Positions 1 to 8,251 of a stretch of DNA of 64,000 bases are shown in pieces. The first letter of the stretch is position 1; each line of letters begins with the position of its first letter. A program made the translations under genes and the position numbers. The notes under the pieces were generated by a model. The model did not search any database, was not told where the DNA came from, and saw nothing but the letters and a program-made list of their open reading frames with translations. The DNA comes from Maliibacterium massiliense. GTDB lineage: Bacteria > Bacillota > Clostridia > Christensenellales > Maliibacteriaceae. The DNA lies in contig NZ_LR026983.1 of NCBI RefSeq assembly GCF_900604345.1, forward strand, positions 248,001-312,000. The letters run 5' to 3'.

Positions 1-1241
1 AGCGGCTGCGCAATGTAGCTCAGCAGCAGCGCCGCCCAGCCCAATAGCAGGGCTACGCCCGCTACCGGCACCAGCAGCGGGTTGAGCACGAACGCCACGA
101 GGGGCACGCCCCCGAACCAGTAGAGCGTGCAGGGCAGCACGCCTACCTGCGCGGCCCAAGACACGGCGATCGTGCCAGCCAGCCAGTCGGGTAGGCGGTG
201 CATCCACCCGCCTAGCACGGGCGCAAGCAGCAGGATGCCAGCCACCGCGCTGAACGACAGCTGGAAGCGCACGTCCAGCAGGTTGGCCGGGTCTGCCAGC
301 AGCAGGATGGCGAACGCCAGCGCCAGTGTGGAGGGCATGTCATTGCGGCGGCCCAGCAGCGGGTAGATGCCCGCGCAGCACGCCATGACGCAGGCGCGCA
401 CCACCGAGGGGGAAAATCCGCACAGCGCCGCATAGAAAAACAGCAGCACGCCCGTAAGCAGTGCCCGCGCAAGGATGGGCAGTGGCGTGCACCGCATCAG
501 CAGTTGCAACGCAACAAATACGTACCCCACATGCAGGCCCGATACCGCGAGCAGATGCAGCAGGCCTCCGCGGGTAAAGATATCGTAGGTTTCCTGCGTG
601 ACGCCCTCCTTGTCGCCCAGCAACATGCCGAAAAACAGGCCGCCCTCCTCGGGCGGAAAGAGCGTCTCGATGCGCGCCTTGAGCGCAGCGCGCAGGCGCG
701 TCAACACGTCCGGCGCGCTGTCCCCGCGCGCCAGCACCTGGATTTCCCCCGCATCCGCGCGCACATTGGCCGACACACCGCTTTTGAGCAGGTGCGCGCG
801 CGTCTCGCCCGGGTTGTCCACCCGCCCGGCAGGTTTGACGCTTCCTGTAAACTCCAGGCGCGCGCCTGCGCCCAGGGACGGGTCCAAGTTGCCCGCTACG
901 TACAGCCGCATGCGCATGCGCGCGGGCTTCTGCTCCAGCTGGGATACGTCCAGCACGTAATACGCGGGTGCGCCCACATCATCCTGCGCCACGCTGCACA
1001 CCTGGGCGGTGATCTGCATCCTGCCGTCGCGCAGGGCGTCCGCCGCGCGCAGCGGCGCCATCTGCGCGTAGATGCCCAGTGCGCCCAGCATGAACGCGAG
1101 GCCATAGACGATTGCCACGCGCTTTTTTCGCAGCACCGCAAGCGTAACAAGCGCGGCAAGGGCGATCCACACCCATACCAGGCGTGGCAGCGCGTACGTC
1201 AGGCCAATGCCGCATACAAGGAAAAAGGCCAGTGCTGCCAT
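1..1241 (-). CDS. comEC: ComEC/Rec2-type DNA uptake channel, truncated by window edge
   Basis: The minus-strand frame is open from about 1271 to the window edge. It encodes an N-terminal hydrophobic pair of segments (begins MAALAFFLVCGIGL), an OB-like DUF4131 region, then the competence domain with the family motif LLHLLAVSGLHVG and many membrane helices, ending near CTLYWFGGVPLVAFVLNPLL. ComEC forms the inner-membrane channel that imports single-stranded DNA during transformation. About 413 residues are visible; the rest, including any C-terminal metallo-beta-lactamase domain, lies outside the window. An in-frame TTG at 1271 would add ten residues, including the KRP commonly seen at ComEC N-termini, so the start is uncertain. 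It follows the upstream hydrolase gene by about 40 bases. Confidence 0.85.
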   Translation of the reverse strand, partial: MAALAFFLVCGIGLTYALPRLVWVWIALAALVTLAVLRKKRVAIVYGLAFMLGALGIYAQMAPLRAADALRDGRMQITAQVCSVAQDDVGAPAYYVLDVSQLEQKPARMRMRLYVAGNLDPSLGAGARLEFTGSVKPAGRVDNPGETRAHLLKSGVSANVRADAGEIQVLARGDSAPDVLTRLRAALKARIETLFPPEEGGLFFGMLLGDKEGVTQETYDIFTRGGLLHLLAVSGLHVGYVFVALQLLMRCTPLPILARALLTGVLLFFYAALCGFSPSVVRACVMACCAGIYPLLGRRNDMPSTLALAFAILLLADPANLLDVRFQLSFSAVAGILLLAPVLGGWMHRLPDWLAGTIAVSWAAQVGVLPCTLYWFGGVPLVAFVLNPLLVPVAGVALLLGWAALLLSYIAQP

Positions 1242-1281
1242 TGGCCTTTTGTTGCAGAGTATCTGCGGCAAAGCCCCGTTT

Positions 1282-2028
1282 TTATCCGATATCGATTGCA
1301 CTGCCCCGATTTGCCAGCTCCGCGTGCGCAAAGGCCGTCCGCGCTTCGGCTAGCAGCGCCTGCGGCTCCAGATACGGCGCAAGATGGGTCAGCACCAGGC
1401 GCTTGACACCCGCATCCGCCGCAAGTTCCCCGCAGCCCCGCGCCGAAAGGTGGGGCGCATGGGGTGTCCAGTACTCTTGCGAGAGTCCCGCGTCTGCCAA
1501 CAGCACGTCCGCACCGCGCGCAAAATCCGCCAAGGCGGCAAACTGGTTTGTATCGCCGGTGTAGACGAGTGTACCGTGCCCATCGCTGATGCGCATGCCG
1601 TAGCTGGCGATGGGGTGCGCCATCGGCGCGAAGGTAAAGCACAGCGCGCCAATGCGCACCTGCATGTTGTTCTCCAGGCAGGAGAAGGCAAACACCTCCT
1701 TGTTGTGGCAGGTACTGATGGAGGCGTACTCCTCCTCCGGCCGGGCGGGCAGGTAAACGGGCAGCAGCTTTCTGCGCAGCGCGCCCGGGTATCGCTTCAG
1801 CTGTAGGGCGTAGCGCAGCAGCGGCACCTCGCAGCAGTGGTCCCCGTGCAGATGAGAGAGCACCACGGCCGTAAGCTCGCCTAAAGGGAGCGCCTGCATC
1901 AGCGCTGCGAGCACGCCGCTGCCGCAGTCCAGCAGCACATGGGTGCTGCCGCTGGATACCAGATAGCCCGACGTTGCGCCGCCCGGCGATGCATACGGCC
2001 CTTCGTTTCCCAAAATGCGCAGTTGCAT
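1282..2028 (-). CDS. Metallo-beta-lactamase-fold hydrolase (RNase Z-like)
   Basis: A 248-residue protein of the metallo-beta-lactamase fold. The metal-binding motif is HLHGDH (about residues 62-67), a later VYTGDT supplies the bridging Asp, and a C-terminal LTHLAP provides the last His. Size and order resemble ribonuclease Z-like and YhfI-like hydrolases, but the substrate cannot be told from sequence. The ATG at 2028 is chosen because GGAGG lies about 9 bases upstream; the longer open frame upstream lacks a ribosome site and contains promoter-like sequence. It is co-directional with comEC, with about 40 bases between them. Confidence 0.8.
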   Translation of the reverse strand: MQLRILGNEGPYASPGGATSGYLVSSGSTHVLLDCGSGVLAALMQALPLGELTAVVLSHLHGDHCCEVPLLRYALQLKRYPGALRRKLLPVYLPARPEEEYASISTCHNKEVFAFSCLENNMQVRIGALCFTFAPMAHPIASYGMRISDGHGTLVYTGDTNQFAALADFARGADVLLADAGLSQEYWTPHAPHLSARGCGELAADAGVKRLVLTHLAPYLEPQALLAEARTAFAHAELANRGSAIDIG

Positions 2029-2082
2029 GATCGTTGGCCTCCTTGCTTTTATGCGCGAACGCTGCGCTTGTTCGATTGATTT

Positions 2083-2111
2083 ATTATAGCACGCAATCTG
2101 GAAACAAGAAA
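2083..2111 (-). promoter_or_regulatory. Predicted promoter of the metallo-hydrolase gene
   Basis: On the minus strand a TATAAT with an upstream TG (extended -10) sits 17 bases from a weak TTTCTT. It lies about 55 bases before the ATG at 2028. Confidence 0.45.
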
Positions 2112-2153
2112 AGCAGTGCGCAGGAAAGCAACACCGCTTGAAACGTATTTTTG

Positions 2154-2693
2154 TTAGCGTGGGCGCTGTGCGCGGGATGCGCGCAGACTGTTGACCCACG
2201 GCACTTTTTCCAGCATCGCGATCACCGCCGCGCCCAGCACGATGGAGAGGCCCGCCTGCAGCAGGTTGAAGGGCAGCGAGGTGATGGCGAGCCCCCAGCC
2301 GAAGGCGAAGCCCTCATAGACGCCGTAGCCGGCCACCATACACAGGCCCGCCGCCAGCATCAGCGCGAGCGCCCTGCCCCAGTGCCCGTAGAGGCCGTTT
2401 TTGCGGAAAGCTAGCCCCACCAGATAGCCCATCAGCGCCTTGACCAGCAGCGTGGGGATCACGTACAGGTACGCCTGCAGTGTCATATCCGCAAGCGCGG
2501 AGCCCAAACCGCCCACGGCCGCGCCGCAGAGCGGCCCCAGCAGGTAGCCCGCCACAAAGATCAGGCTGTCGCCCGGATGCACATACGCACCCGGGATAAT
2601 GCCCAGCGGCACGCTGGCGACCGCGGTAAGCACCGCCACCAGCGCCATCATCAGCGCGCACAACACCATGGTGCGCGTCTTACTGTTCCTCAT
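2154..2693 (-). CDS. ECF transporter S component
   Basis: A 179-residue, very hydrophobic protein with about five or six membrane segments. The pattern IIPGAYVHPGDSLIFVAGYL, then GPLCGAAVGGLGSALAD and LLVKALMGYLVGL, is that of the small-molecule-binding S component of energy-coupling-factor vitamin transporters (DUF1393/ECF S family). It would bind a vitamin-like substrate and work with a shared EcfA/A'/T module, which is not encoded here. The substrate is unknown: no riboswitch is visible in the 50-base gap upstream. It appears to be a single gene between the hydrolase and the RNA methyltransferase. Confidence 0.75.
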   Translation of the reverse strand: MRNSKTRTMVLCALMMALVAVLTAVASVPLGIIPGAYVHPGDSLIFVAGYLLGPLCGAAVGGLGSALADMTLQAYLYVIPTLLVKALMGYLVGLAFRKNGLYGHWGRALALMLAAGLCMVAGYGVYEGFAFGWGLAITSLPFNLLQAGLSIVLGAAVIAMLEKVPWVNSLRASRAQRPR

Positions 2694-2743
2694 CGATGCA
2701 GCTTCCTTTCGTCTGATCTATGCGTTTGATACATCATACTGTT

Positions 2744-3568
2744 TCATCTTATTTGTTCGCCCGCGTTGTGCGGTTTTGCGCGCAGCCAGTCATACAGGAA
2801 CACGCCCGCCGCCACCGCCGCGTTGAGTGACTCTGCCCGGCCGGGCATGGGCAGTTTTACCAGCGCGTCGCACGCATCGCGCAGCAGTTCGCTCATACCG
2901 CGCGCCTCGCTGCCGATCACAAGCACGTTACGCGCTGTAAACACATCGCGCCCGCTTTGGTAGGCGTCTCCCGCAAGGTGCGTGCCGATCAGGCGAAAGC
3001 CGCGCGCCTTGAGCAGCGCGATATCCGCCTGCACGTCCAGCGCGCCGCGCACCGGCACGTGGTAGAGCGCCCCCATGGTGGCGCGCACCACCTTGGGGCT
3101 GTACACATCCGCGCACGGCCCCCACAGCAGCACCATCGCGGCCCCTACCGCGTCCGCCGTGCGGATGATGGTGCCCACGTTGCCGGGGTCCGATACACCG
3201 TCGAGCAGCACCACCAGCCCTTTCTCGGGCAGCGGTGGGATCTCCTGAGGGATGCGTACCGCCGCGGCCACGCCCTGCGGCGTCCTGGTGTCGCAGATGG
3301 CGGCCATCACGCGCTCCTGCACCTGGTAGAGCCGCACATCGCTTGCGCGCACCTGCCGCTGCTCGGGGGTGTCCCGCTCCAAAAAAGCGGGCGTGGCGAT
3401 CAGGCACGCGATATCCGCGCCCCCCTTCAGCGCCTCGCCCACCAGATGCGGGCCGTCTGCCAGGTACAGGCCGCTTTCCCTACGCCCCTTTTTATCCTTC
3501 AGGCTGCGCATGCGCCTAACAAACGTGTTGTTCACGCTGGATAAAACCTCTCCGATCAACTGCGCCAT
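2744..3568 (-). CDS. TrmH/SpoU-family RNA 2'-O-methyltransferase
   Basis: 274 residues. The N-terminal part, with RMRSLKDKKGRRESGLYLAD, is the substrate-binding domain. The C-terminal SpoU domain has the knot motifs LLDGVSDPGNVGTIIRTADA, IGSEARGMS and LPMPGRAESLNAAVAAGV. It would methylate the 2'-OH of a ribose in rRNA or tRNA using SAM. The ATG at 3568 follows AAGGAGG at good spacing; upstream in-frame codons are not supported. It lies downstream of rplT, probably after a terminator. The exact target nucleotide cannot be inferred. Confidence 0.88.
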   Translation of the reverse strand: MAQLIGEVLSSVNNTFVRRMRSLKDKKGRRESGLYLADGPHLVGEALKGGADIACLIATPAFLERDTPEQRQVRASDVRLYQVQERVMAAICDTRTPQGVAAAVRIPQEIPPLPEKGLVVLLDGVSDPGNVGTIIRTADAVGAAMVLLWGPCADVYSPKVVRATMGALYHVPVRGALDVQADIALLKARGFRLIGTHLAGDAYQSGRDVFTARNVLVIGSEARGMSELLRDACDALVKLPMPGRAESLNAAVAAGVFLYDWLRAKPHNAGEQIR

Positions 3569-3593
3569 GCGCGCCTCCTTTTTTCCGCCCCCA

Positions 3594-3638
3594 ATAAAAA
3601 ACGACCGCTGCGCTAACGATGTAGACACACGGCCGCTT
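3594..3638 (-). terminator. Probable terminator of the infC-rpmI-rplT operon
   Basis: An imperfect minus-strand stem (CGGCCG with CGGTCG, extended by TGTG/CGCA) is followed by TTTTTTATT. It lies just after the rplT stop. Confidence 0.5.
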
Positions 3639-3657
3639 TCTCCATGCAAGTTGCGCT

Positions 3658-4014
3658 TTATGCCAGCGCCTTTTTGGCAACGTCCACCAACTGGGCAAAC
3701 GCCGTCATATCGTTGACGGCCAAATCGGCCAGAATCTTGCGGTTGACCTGCACGCCGGCCTTTTTGAGGCCATCCATCATGCGGGAATAGGAGATATCGT
3801 TCATGCGGGCGGCCGCGTTAATGCGGACGATCCACAGACGGCGGAATTCACGCTTGCGAAGCTTACGGCCGACATAGGCGTAAGACATCGACTTCATCAC
3901 CTGTTGGTTGGCAGCGCGGTAATGCTTGCCGCGGGCACCGAAGTAGCCCTTGGCGAGCTTCATTACCTTGCGGCGCTTTTTCATGCCATTGACAGAACGT
4001 TTAATGCGAGCCAT
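3658..4014 (-). CDS. rplT: 50S ribosomal protein L20
   Basis: 118 residues, the usual family length, with the typical [20 protein letters not shown] start and [18 protein letters not shown]20 binds 23S rRNA early in 50S assembly. In Firmicutes it also represses its own operon by binding the infC leader. It is the last gene of infC-rpmI-rplT, 34 bases after rpmI, with GGAGG before the ATG. Confidence 0.98.
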   Translation of the reverse strand: MARIKRSVNGMKKRRKVMKLAKGYFGARGKHYRAANQQVMKSMSYAYVGRKLRKREFRRLWIVRINAAARMNDISYSRMMDGLKKAGVQVNRKILADLAVNDMTAFAQLVDVAKKALA

Positions 4015-4048
4015 GGTAATTTCCCTCCAATTTCATCAAATAGGCTAC

Positions 4049-4246
4049 TTATTTATAGGGAATCAGCTTGCGGATATTGCCCTCCACAGTCTGATCGACG
4101 TACGTTCCCTTGCGCAGGTTGCGCTTGCGCTTGGTGGTTTTGCCATTGAGCAGATGGCTTTTGAACGCCTTGGCGCGTTTGATTTTACCGGTACCGGTGA
4201 GTTTGAAACGTTTCGCCGCGGCTCTGCGGGTTTTCATTTTAGGCAT
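4049..4246 (-). CDS. rpmI: 50S ribosomal protein L35
   Basis: 65 residues, very basic, with the family signature [20 protein letters not shown] near the start and [16 protein letters not shown] later. It is a structural protein of the large subunit. It lies 17 bases after infC and 34 before rplT, the standard order. Confidence 0.98.
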   Translation of the reverse strand: MPKMKTRRAAAKRFKLTGTGKIKRAKAFKSHLLNGKTTKRKRNLRKGTYVDQTVEGNIRKLIPYK

Positions 4247-4263
4247 GGCTTTGTTCCTCCTCC

Positions 4264-4782
4264 CTATTTTGCAGCTTTCGGCGACAGGATCATGACCATG
4301 GAGCGGCCCTCCATCAAGGGTTGGCGCTCAATGACGTAGACATCGCCCAGCTTTTCAAGGAAATTCTTCATCACACCCCGGCCCACCTCGGTATGTGCGA
4401 GCTGGCGGCCGCGGAAGCGGATGGACACCTTGACCTTGTCACCATCTTTCAAAAACTTCAACGCGTTCTTCACGCGCACGGAGACATCGTGCTCCTCAAT
4501 CGTCGGCGAAAGGCGGACTTCCTTCAGGCTGACTGTTTTCTGGTTCTTGCGCGCTTCCTTCTCCCGCTTGATCTGCTCAAAGCGGTACTTGCCGTAGTTC
4601 ATAATTTTGCACACCGGCGGCGCCGCGTTAGGCACGATCTTGACCAGATCCAGGTTGCGCTCCTCAGCCAGACCCATGGCGCGTGCCAAAGGCACGATCC
4701 CCAGCTGTTCTCCGTTTTCGTCGATCAAACGCACTTCGCGATCACGAATCTGCTCGTTGATCATCAGGTCGATATTAGCGAT
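4264..4782 (-). CDS. infC: Translation initiation factor IF-3, probable ATC start
   Basis: IF-3 prevents subunit joining and checks the start codon in the 30S initiation complex. The frame contains [17 protein letters not shown] at the N-terminus and the C-terminal domain ending LSPKAAK. Start choice: a strong GGAGGT (4791-4796) lies 8 bases before an ATC at 4782, while the first ATG in frame (4764) has no Shine-Dalgarno site. A rare start codon read poorly by IF-3 is the known autoregulatory device of infC in other bacteria (AUU in E. coli). If ATG 4764 is used, the protein is six residues shorter. First gene of infC-rpmI-rplT. Confidence 0.9.
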   Translation of the reverse strand: MANIDLMINEQIRDREVRLIDENGEQLGIVPLARAMGLAEERNLDLVKIVPNAAPPVCKIMNYGKYRFEQIKREKEARKNQKTVSLKEVRLSPTIEEHDVSVRVKNALKFLKDGDKVKVSIRFRGRQLAHTEVGRGVMKNFLEKLGDVYVIERQPLMEGRSMVMILSPKAAK

Positions 4783-4796
4783 TGAGATACACCTCC
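4782..4796 (-). promoter_or_regulatory. infC ribosome-binding site paired with ATC codon
   Basis: GGAGGT at 4791-4796 on the minus strand is spaced 8 bases from ATC (4780-4782). No ATG, GTG or TTG lies in the proper window in the infC frame. Confidence 0.55.
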
Positions 4797-4806
4797 ATGT
4801 CGTCAT

Positions 4807-4960
4807 TCAAAAAAGATGCGGGCAGCGTTGCTGCCCGCATCATGCAATACCATCCAATGGGCGCATGCACCCTGTGCAGCCCCACATCTTTGCGTACGAC
4901 CCGCGCTGGCATAATAAACCGCGAAGGTGAGAAGCGAGCAGCTTCCGCTTTCAAATACTG
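4807..4960 (-). promoter_or_regulatory. L20-type autoregulatory leader of infC with attenuator
   Basis: About 150 transcribed bases precede infC. They end in a perfect 12-bp stem, 4815-4826 against 4830-4841, with a 3-base loop and a run of six U (4809-4814): an intrinsic terminator directly before the infC ribosome site. This is the layout of the Firmicutes L20 leader, in which L20 binding favours premature termination. The L20-binding fold itself was not modelled. Confidence 0.65.
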
Positions 4961-4964
4961 TGTA

Positions 4965-4994
4965 ACTATAGCACACTGCCCGCCGGTGTGTCAA
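4965..4994 (-). promoter_or_regulatory. Promoter of infC-rpmI-rplT
   Basis: TTGACA (4989-4994) and TATAGT (4965-4970) on the minus strand, 18 bases apart, with an upstream TG extension. It starts immediately after the thrS stop codon. Confidence 0.8.
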
Positions 4995-4997
4995 GCG

Positions 4998-6935
4998 TTA
5001 TCGCATTTTCTCAGCGTTTTCCTTGAGCAGGCGCGCGATAAAGTCCTCCTGCGGCAGGACGCCCTCGTCCCCGTTTTTGCGCGAGCGCACCGCCACGGTG
5101 CCGTTTTCCACTTCCTTATCGCCCAGCACCACCATGTAGGGCACCTTCTCCATCTGCGCCTCGCGGATTTTAAAGCCGATCTTCTCATTACGCAGGTCCG
5201 CTTCGGGCCGCAGGCCCAGCGCGATCATGCGCTGCTCCAGCGCCTTGGCCGCCGCCTCCGCGCGCTCGGTGATGGTCAAAATCTTCACCTGCGTGGGCGC
5301 AAGCCACACTGGGAAGGCGCCGGCGTATTTTTCAATCAGCAGCGCCAGCGTGCGCTCGTAGCAGCCGATGCTGGTGCGGTGGATGACGATGGGATACTTC
5401 TTCTGGCCGTCCTTATCCGTGTAGAGCATGCCGAAGCGCTCGGCCAGCTGGAAGTCGATCTGAATAGTGATGAGGGTATCCTCCTTGCCGTGCACGTTGC
5501 GCACCTGGATATCCAGCTTGGGCCCGTAGAACGCGGCCTCGCCCTCTGCCTCCACGTAGTCGATGCCGATATGGTCCAAAATGCGGCGCATAAAGTCCTG
5601 CGTCTTGTTCCACTGCTCGGCAGAGCCGATATACTTTTCGGTATTGTTGGGGTCCCACTTGCTGAAGCGGTAGGTCACGTCCTCATCTAGGCCGAGTGTG
5701 CGCAGCAGGTACTGCGCAAGGTCTAAACAGCCGCGGAACTCCTCGTCCACCTGATCCTCCCGGCAGGCAAGATGGCCCTCGGAGATGGTGAATTGGCGCA
5801 CGCGGATCAGGCCGTGCATCTCGCCGCTGGACTCGTTGCGAAAGAGCGTGCTCGTCTCATTGTAGCGCAGCGGCAGGTCGCGGTAGCTGCGCGTGCGGTT
5901 GAGATAGGCCTGGAACTGGAAGGGGCAGGTCATGGGCCGCAGCGCGAACACCTCGCCCTCTGCCTCGGGGTCGCCCATGATAAACATGCCCTCGCGGTAA
6001 TGGTCCCAGTGGCCGGAGATCTTGTACAGGTCCCGCTTGGCCATGTAGGGCGTTTTGGTCAGCAGATAGCCGCGACGCTGCTCCTCATCCTCCACAAAGC
6101 GCTGCATAATCTGGATGATGCGCGCGCCCTTGGGCAGCAGGATGGGCAGCCCCTGGCCGATGATATCCACGGTGGTAAACAGTTCAAGCTCCCGCCCCAG
6201 CCGGTTGTGGTCGCGCTTTTTGGCATCCTCCAGCGCCTCCAAGTGGGCCTGCAGGTCCTCCTTATTGGCAAAGGCGGTGCCGTAGATGCGCTGCAACATT
6301 TTGTTGTGCTCGTCGCCGCGCCAGTACGCCCCCGCAATGGAGAGCAGCTTAAACGCCTTGAGCTTGCCCGTGGAAGGCACGTGCGGCCCCGCGCACAGGT
6401 CCACAAAATCGCCCTGCCTGTAAAAGGAGATGTGCTCCCCCTCGGGCAGGTCCTGTATCAGCTCCACTTTGTAGGGCTGGTTTTTCTCCTGCATAAACTT
6501 GATCGCCTCGGCGCGGGGCAGCTCAAAGCGCTCCAGCGGCAGGTTCTCTTTGACGATCTTTTTCATCTCTTTTTCGATGGACGCCAGGTCCTCCTGGGTA
6601 AAGGGTTTTTCCACGTCAAAATCGTAATAAAAGCCCTTTTCGATGGCGGGCCCGATGGCCAGCTTGGCGTCAGGGAACAGTCGCAGCACCGCCTGCGCCA
6701 TGACGTGGGAGGCGCTGTGGCGCAGCGCGCGCACGCCCTCCTCATCCGCGCCGGTGACAAACTGCACGCTACAGTCCTGCGCGATGGGGGTGGCAAGGTC
6801 GCGCGTCTCACCGTCGATCACCACGGCCAGCGCGGCGCGCGCAAGGCCCTGGGAGAGGTCCTTTGCCACGTCGATGGCGCGCTTGCCTTCCTCTACCTGG
6901 ATGCTCGATCCATCCTTGAGTGTCACTTGAACCAT
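4998..6935 (-). CDS. thrS: Threonyl-tRNA synthetase
   Basis: 645 residues, the normal bacterial length. In order: an N-terminal TGS domain (1-60), the editing domain with HSASHVMAQ, the class II catalytic core with MTCPFQFQAYLNRTRSYRDL and RYNETSTLFRNE, and the C-terminal anticodon-binding domain from about WLAPTQVKILTIT. It charges tRNA-Thr with threonine and ATP. The ATG at 6935 follows AAAGGAT. The gene is preceded by a T-box leader, so it is expected to respond to uncharged tRNA-Thr. Confidence 0.97.
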   Translation of the reverse strand: MVQVTLKDGSSIQVEEGKRAIDVAKDLSQGLARAALAVVIDGETRDLATPIAQDCSVQFVTGADEEGVRALRHSASHVMAQAVLRLFPDAKLAIGPAIEKGFYYDFDVEKPFTQEDLASIEKEMKKIVKENLPLERFELPRAEAIKFMQEKNQPYKVELIQDLPEGEHISFYRQGDFVDLCAGPHVPSTGKLKAFKLLSIAGAYWRGDEHNKMLQRIYGTAFANKEDLQAHLEALEDAKKRDHNRLGRELELFTTVDIIGQGLPILLPKGARIIQIMQRFVEDEEQRRGYLLTKTPYMAKRDLYKISGHWDHYREGMFIMGDPEAEGEVFALRPMTCPFQFQAYLNRTRSYRDLPLRYNETSTLFRNESSGEMHGLIRVRQFTISEGHLACREDQVDEEFRGCLDLAQYLLRTLGLDEDVTYRFSKWDPNNTEKYIGSAEQWNKTQDFMRRILDHIGIDYVEAEGEAAFYGPKLDIQVRNVHGKEDTLITIQIDFQLAERFGMLYTDKDGQKKYPIVIHRTSIGCYERTLALLIEKYAGAFPVWLAPTQVKILTITERAEAAAKALEQRMIALGLRPEADLRNEKIGFKIREAQMEKVPYMVVLGDKEVENGTVAVRSRKNGDEGVLPQEDFIARLLKENAEKMR

Positions 6936-7001
6936 TGTTGCTTCATCCTTTCTAAGACGAAAGAGGCGTTCAAAGCCGTGCAGACGCTGTTTTTGCGCAA
7001 A

Positions 7002-7240
7002 TAAAAACGCCCCTGACCGCATTGAACGATCAGGGACGACAAATACGCTTTTGCCGCGGTTCCACCCTGTTTGCTTTGCAAAGAAAGCCGCTTCATTTGA
7101 GCCTGGCAGGATGCGCCTGCGCGCCCTGGTCGCAGGGTGGTACCCTTCCTCGTAAACCGATGCCCCGGCGCGCTCTCAGCCACGGCGCGCCGTCTCTTAT
7201 GGCGGCAGGAGGAAGGACGTGTCCCCGGTCTCTCCAAGTA
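7002..7240 (-). promoter_or_regulatory. T-box leader of thrS
   Basis: The minus strand carries the T-box sequence AGGGTGGAACCGCGG (7054-7068). It is followed by a terminator whose stem (CCCTGA/TCAGGG) ends in GCGTTTTTATTT near 7002-7012. Upstream, a stem I is visible: CCTTCCTC pairs with GAGGAAGG, and the next loop contains GTACCA, giving an ACC (Thr) specifier. This matches the gene it precedes. Uncharged tRNA-Thr should stabilise the antiterminator. Confidence 0.9.
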
Positions 7241-7245
7241 CCCCT

Positions 7246-7274
7246 ATTATAGGCGCTTGCGCACGCAAATGCAA
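7246..7274 (-). promoter_or_regulatory. Promoter of thrS T-box transcript
   Basis: TTGCAT (7269-7274) and TATAAT (7246-7251) on the minus strand, spacing 17. It sits just downstream of the aroQ stop. Confidence 0.75.
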
Positions 7275-7280
7275 GCGCTG

Positions 7281-7712
7281 TTACGCGTTTTTGTGTGCCA
7301 GCGCCTCCACCGCAAGGCTGTACCCCTGCGGCCCCAGCCCGCAGATCATCCCATCGCACACCGGCGAGAGCGTGGATTGGTGGCGGAAGTCCTCTCGCTT
7401 AAAGATGTTGGACAGGTGCACCTCGATGCAGGGCAGCGCCACGGCGGCCAGCGCGTCAGCAATGGCGTAGCTGTAGTGGGTGTAGGCGCCCGCGTTGATC
7501 ACGATGGCGTCCGCATCTTCGCGCGCCTGATGGATGCGGTCGATGATCGCGCCCTCGTGGTTGCTCTGAAAGCACGTCACCGTGCAGCCCAGCGCCGCGC
7601 CGCGCGCCACAATTTCGCGGTTGATGTCCTCCAGCGTGCGCGCGCCGTAGATGCCCGGCTCGCGCGTGCCCGTCAAATTCAGGTTTGGTCCGTGGATCAC
7701 CAGGATGCGCAT
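7281..7712 (-). CDS. aroQ: 3-dehydroquinate dehydratase, type II
   Basis: 143 residues, typical of the dodecameric type II enzyme that converts 3-dehydroquinate to 3-dehydroshikimate. Visible motifs are GPNLNLTGTREPGIYG with the catalytic Tyr, NAGAYTHYS, and IEVHLSNIFKREDFRHQS. It is the last gene of the aromatic operon and overlaps aroK by 16 bases, which implies translational coupling. Confidence 0.96.
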   Translation of the reverse strand: MRILVIHGPNLNLTGTREPGIYGARTLEDINREIVARGAALGCTVTCFQSNHEGAIIDRIHQAREDADAIVINAGAYTHYSYAIADALAAVALPCIEVHLSNIFKREDFRHQSTLSPVCDGMICGLGPQGYSLAVEALAHKNA

Positions 7713-8251
7713 ATTTCCTCTTCCCCCTTGATGTTTTTTGTGTAGGCGCGATACAGCGCGGCCATGCGCGCCGCGGCCTGCGCCATATCCGCATCGTTTT
7801 TTACCGCAGCGAAGCTTGCGCGGGCGTACTGGGGCCTCCGCGCCTCGTAGAGCGCCCGCATGCGCAACTCGCCCCCCTTGAGCATCGGCCGGCTTGTCAT
7901 GTCGATATCGCGCACGATGTCCTCCAGCGGGCGGTCCAGATAGAGGATCACGCCGCTTGCGCGCATGATCTCTTCATTGCCCGCAAAGGTGAGGATGCCC
8001 CCGCCCGTGGCTACCACCGCCGGACGCGTCTGCGCCACGCTGCGCAGTGCCTGCTGCTCGCAGCGGCGAAACGCCAGCTCGCCGCGTGCCTGAAAGATCT
8101 GCGGGATGCGCGCGCCCTGCTGCGATACGATCACCTCGTCCACATCGATAAAGGGCATGCCCAGCAGGCGCGCGGCCATGCCGCCCACAGTGCTCTTGCC
8201 CGCGCCGGTATTGCCTACAATATATAAATGCCGCCTATGCTTTGCTTCCAT
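7697..8251 (-). CDS. aroK: Shikimate kinase
   Basis: 184 residues. It phosphorylates shikimate at the 3-hydroxyl using ATP. Walker A is GNTGAGKSTVG, the shikimate-binding Asp lies in PFIDVDEVIVSQQG, and the glycine-rich ATGGGIL motif follows. Both ends overlap neighbours (pheA by 17 bases, aroQ by 16), so the three are probably translated together. Confidence 0.95.
   Translation of the reverse strand: MEAKHRRHLYIVGNTGAGKSTVGGMAARLLGMPFIDVDEVIVSQQGARIPQIFQARGELAFRRCEQQALRSVAQTRPAVVATGGGILTFAGNEEIMRASGVILYLDRPLEDIVRDIDMTSRPMLKGGELRMRALYEARRPQYARASFAAVKNDADMAQAAARMAALYRAYTKNIKGEEEICASW

Noticed and set aside
4796..4798. ATG at 4798 as a start for infC
   Set aside because: It is in another frame and reaches a stop after seven codons; it lies upstream of the ribosome site.
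5772..7004. Long plus-strand frames opposite thrS, and similar ones opposite the M20, PfkB and sugar kinase genes
   Set aside because: Antisense shadows of well-conserved genes in GC-rich DNA; no ribosome sites or family features.
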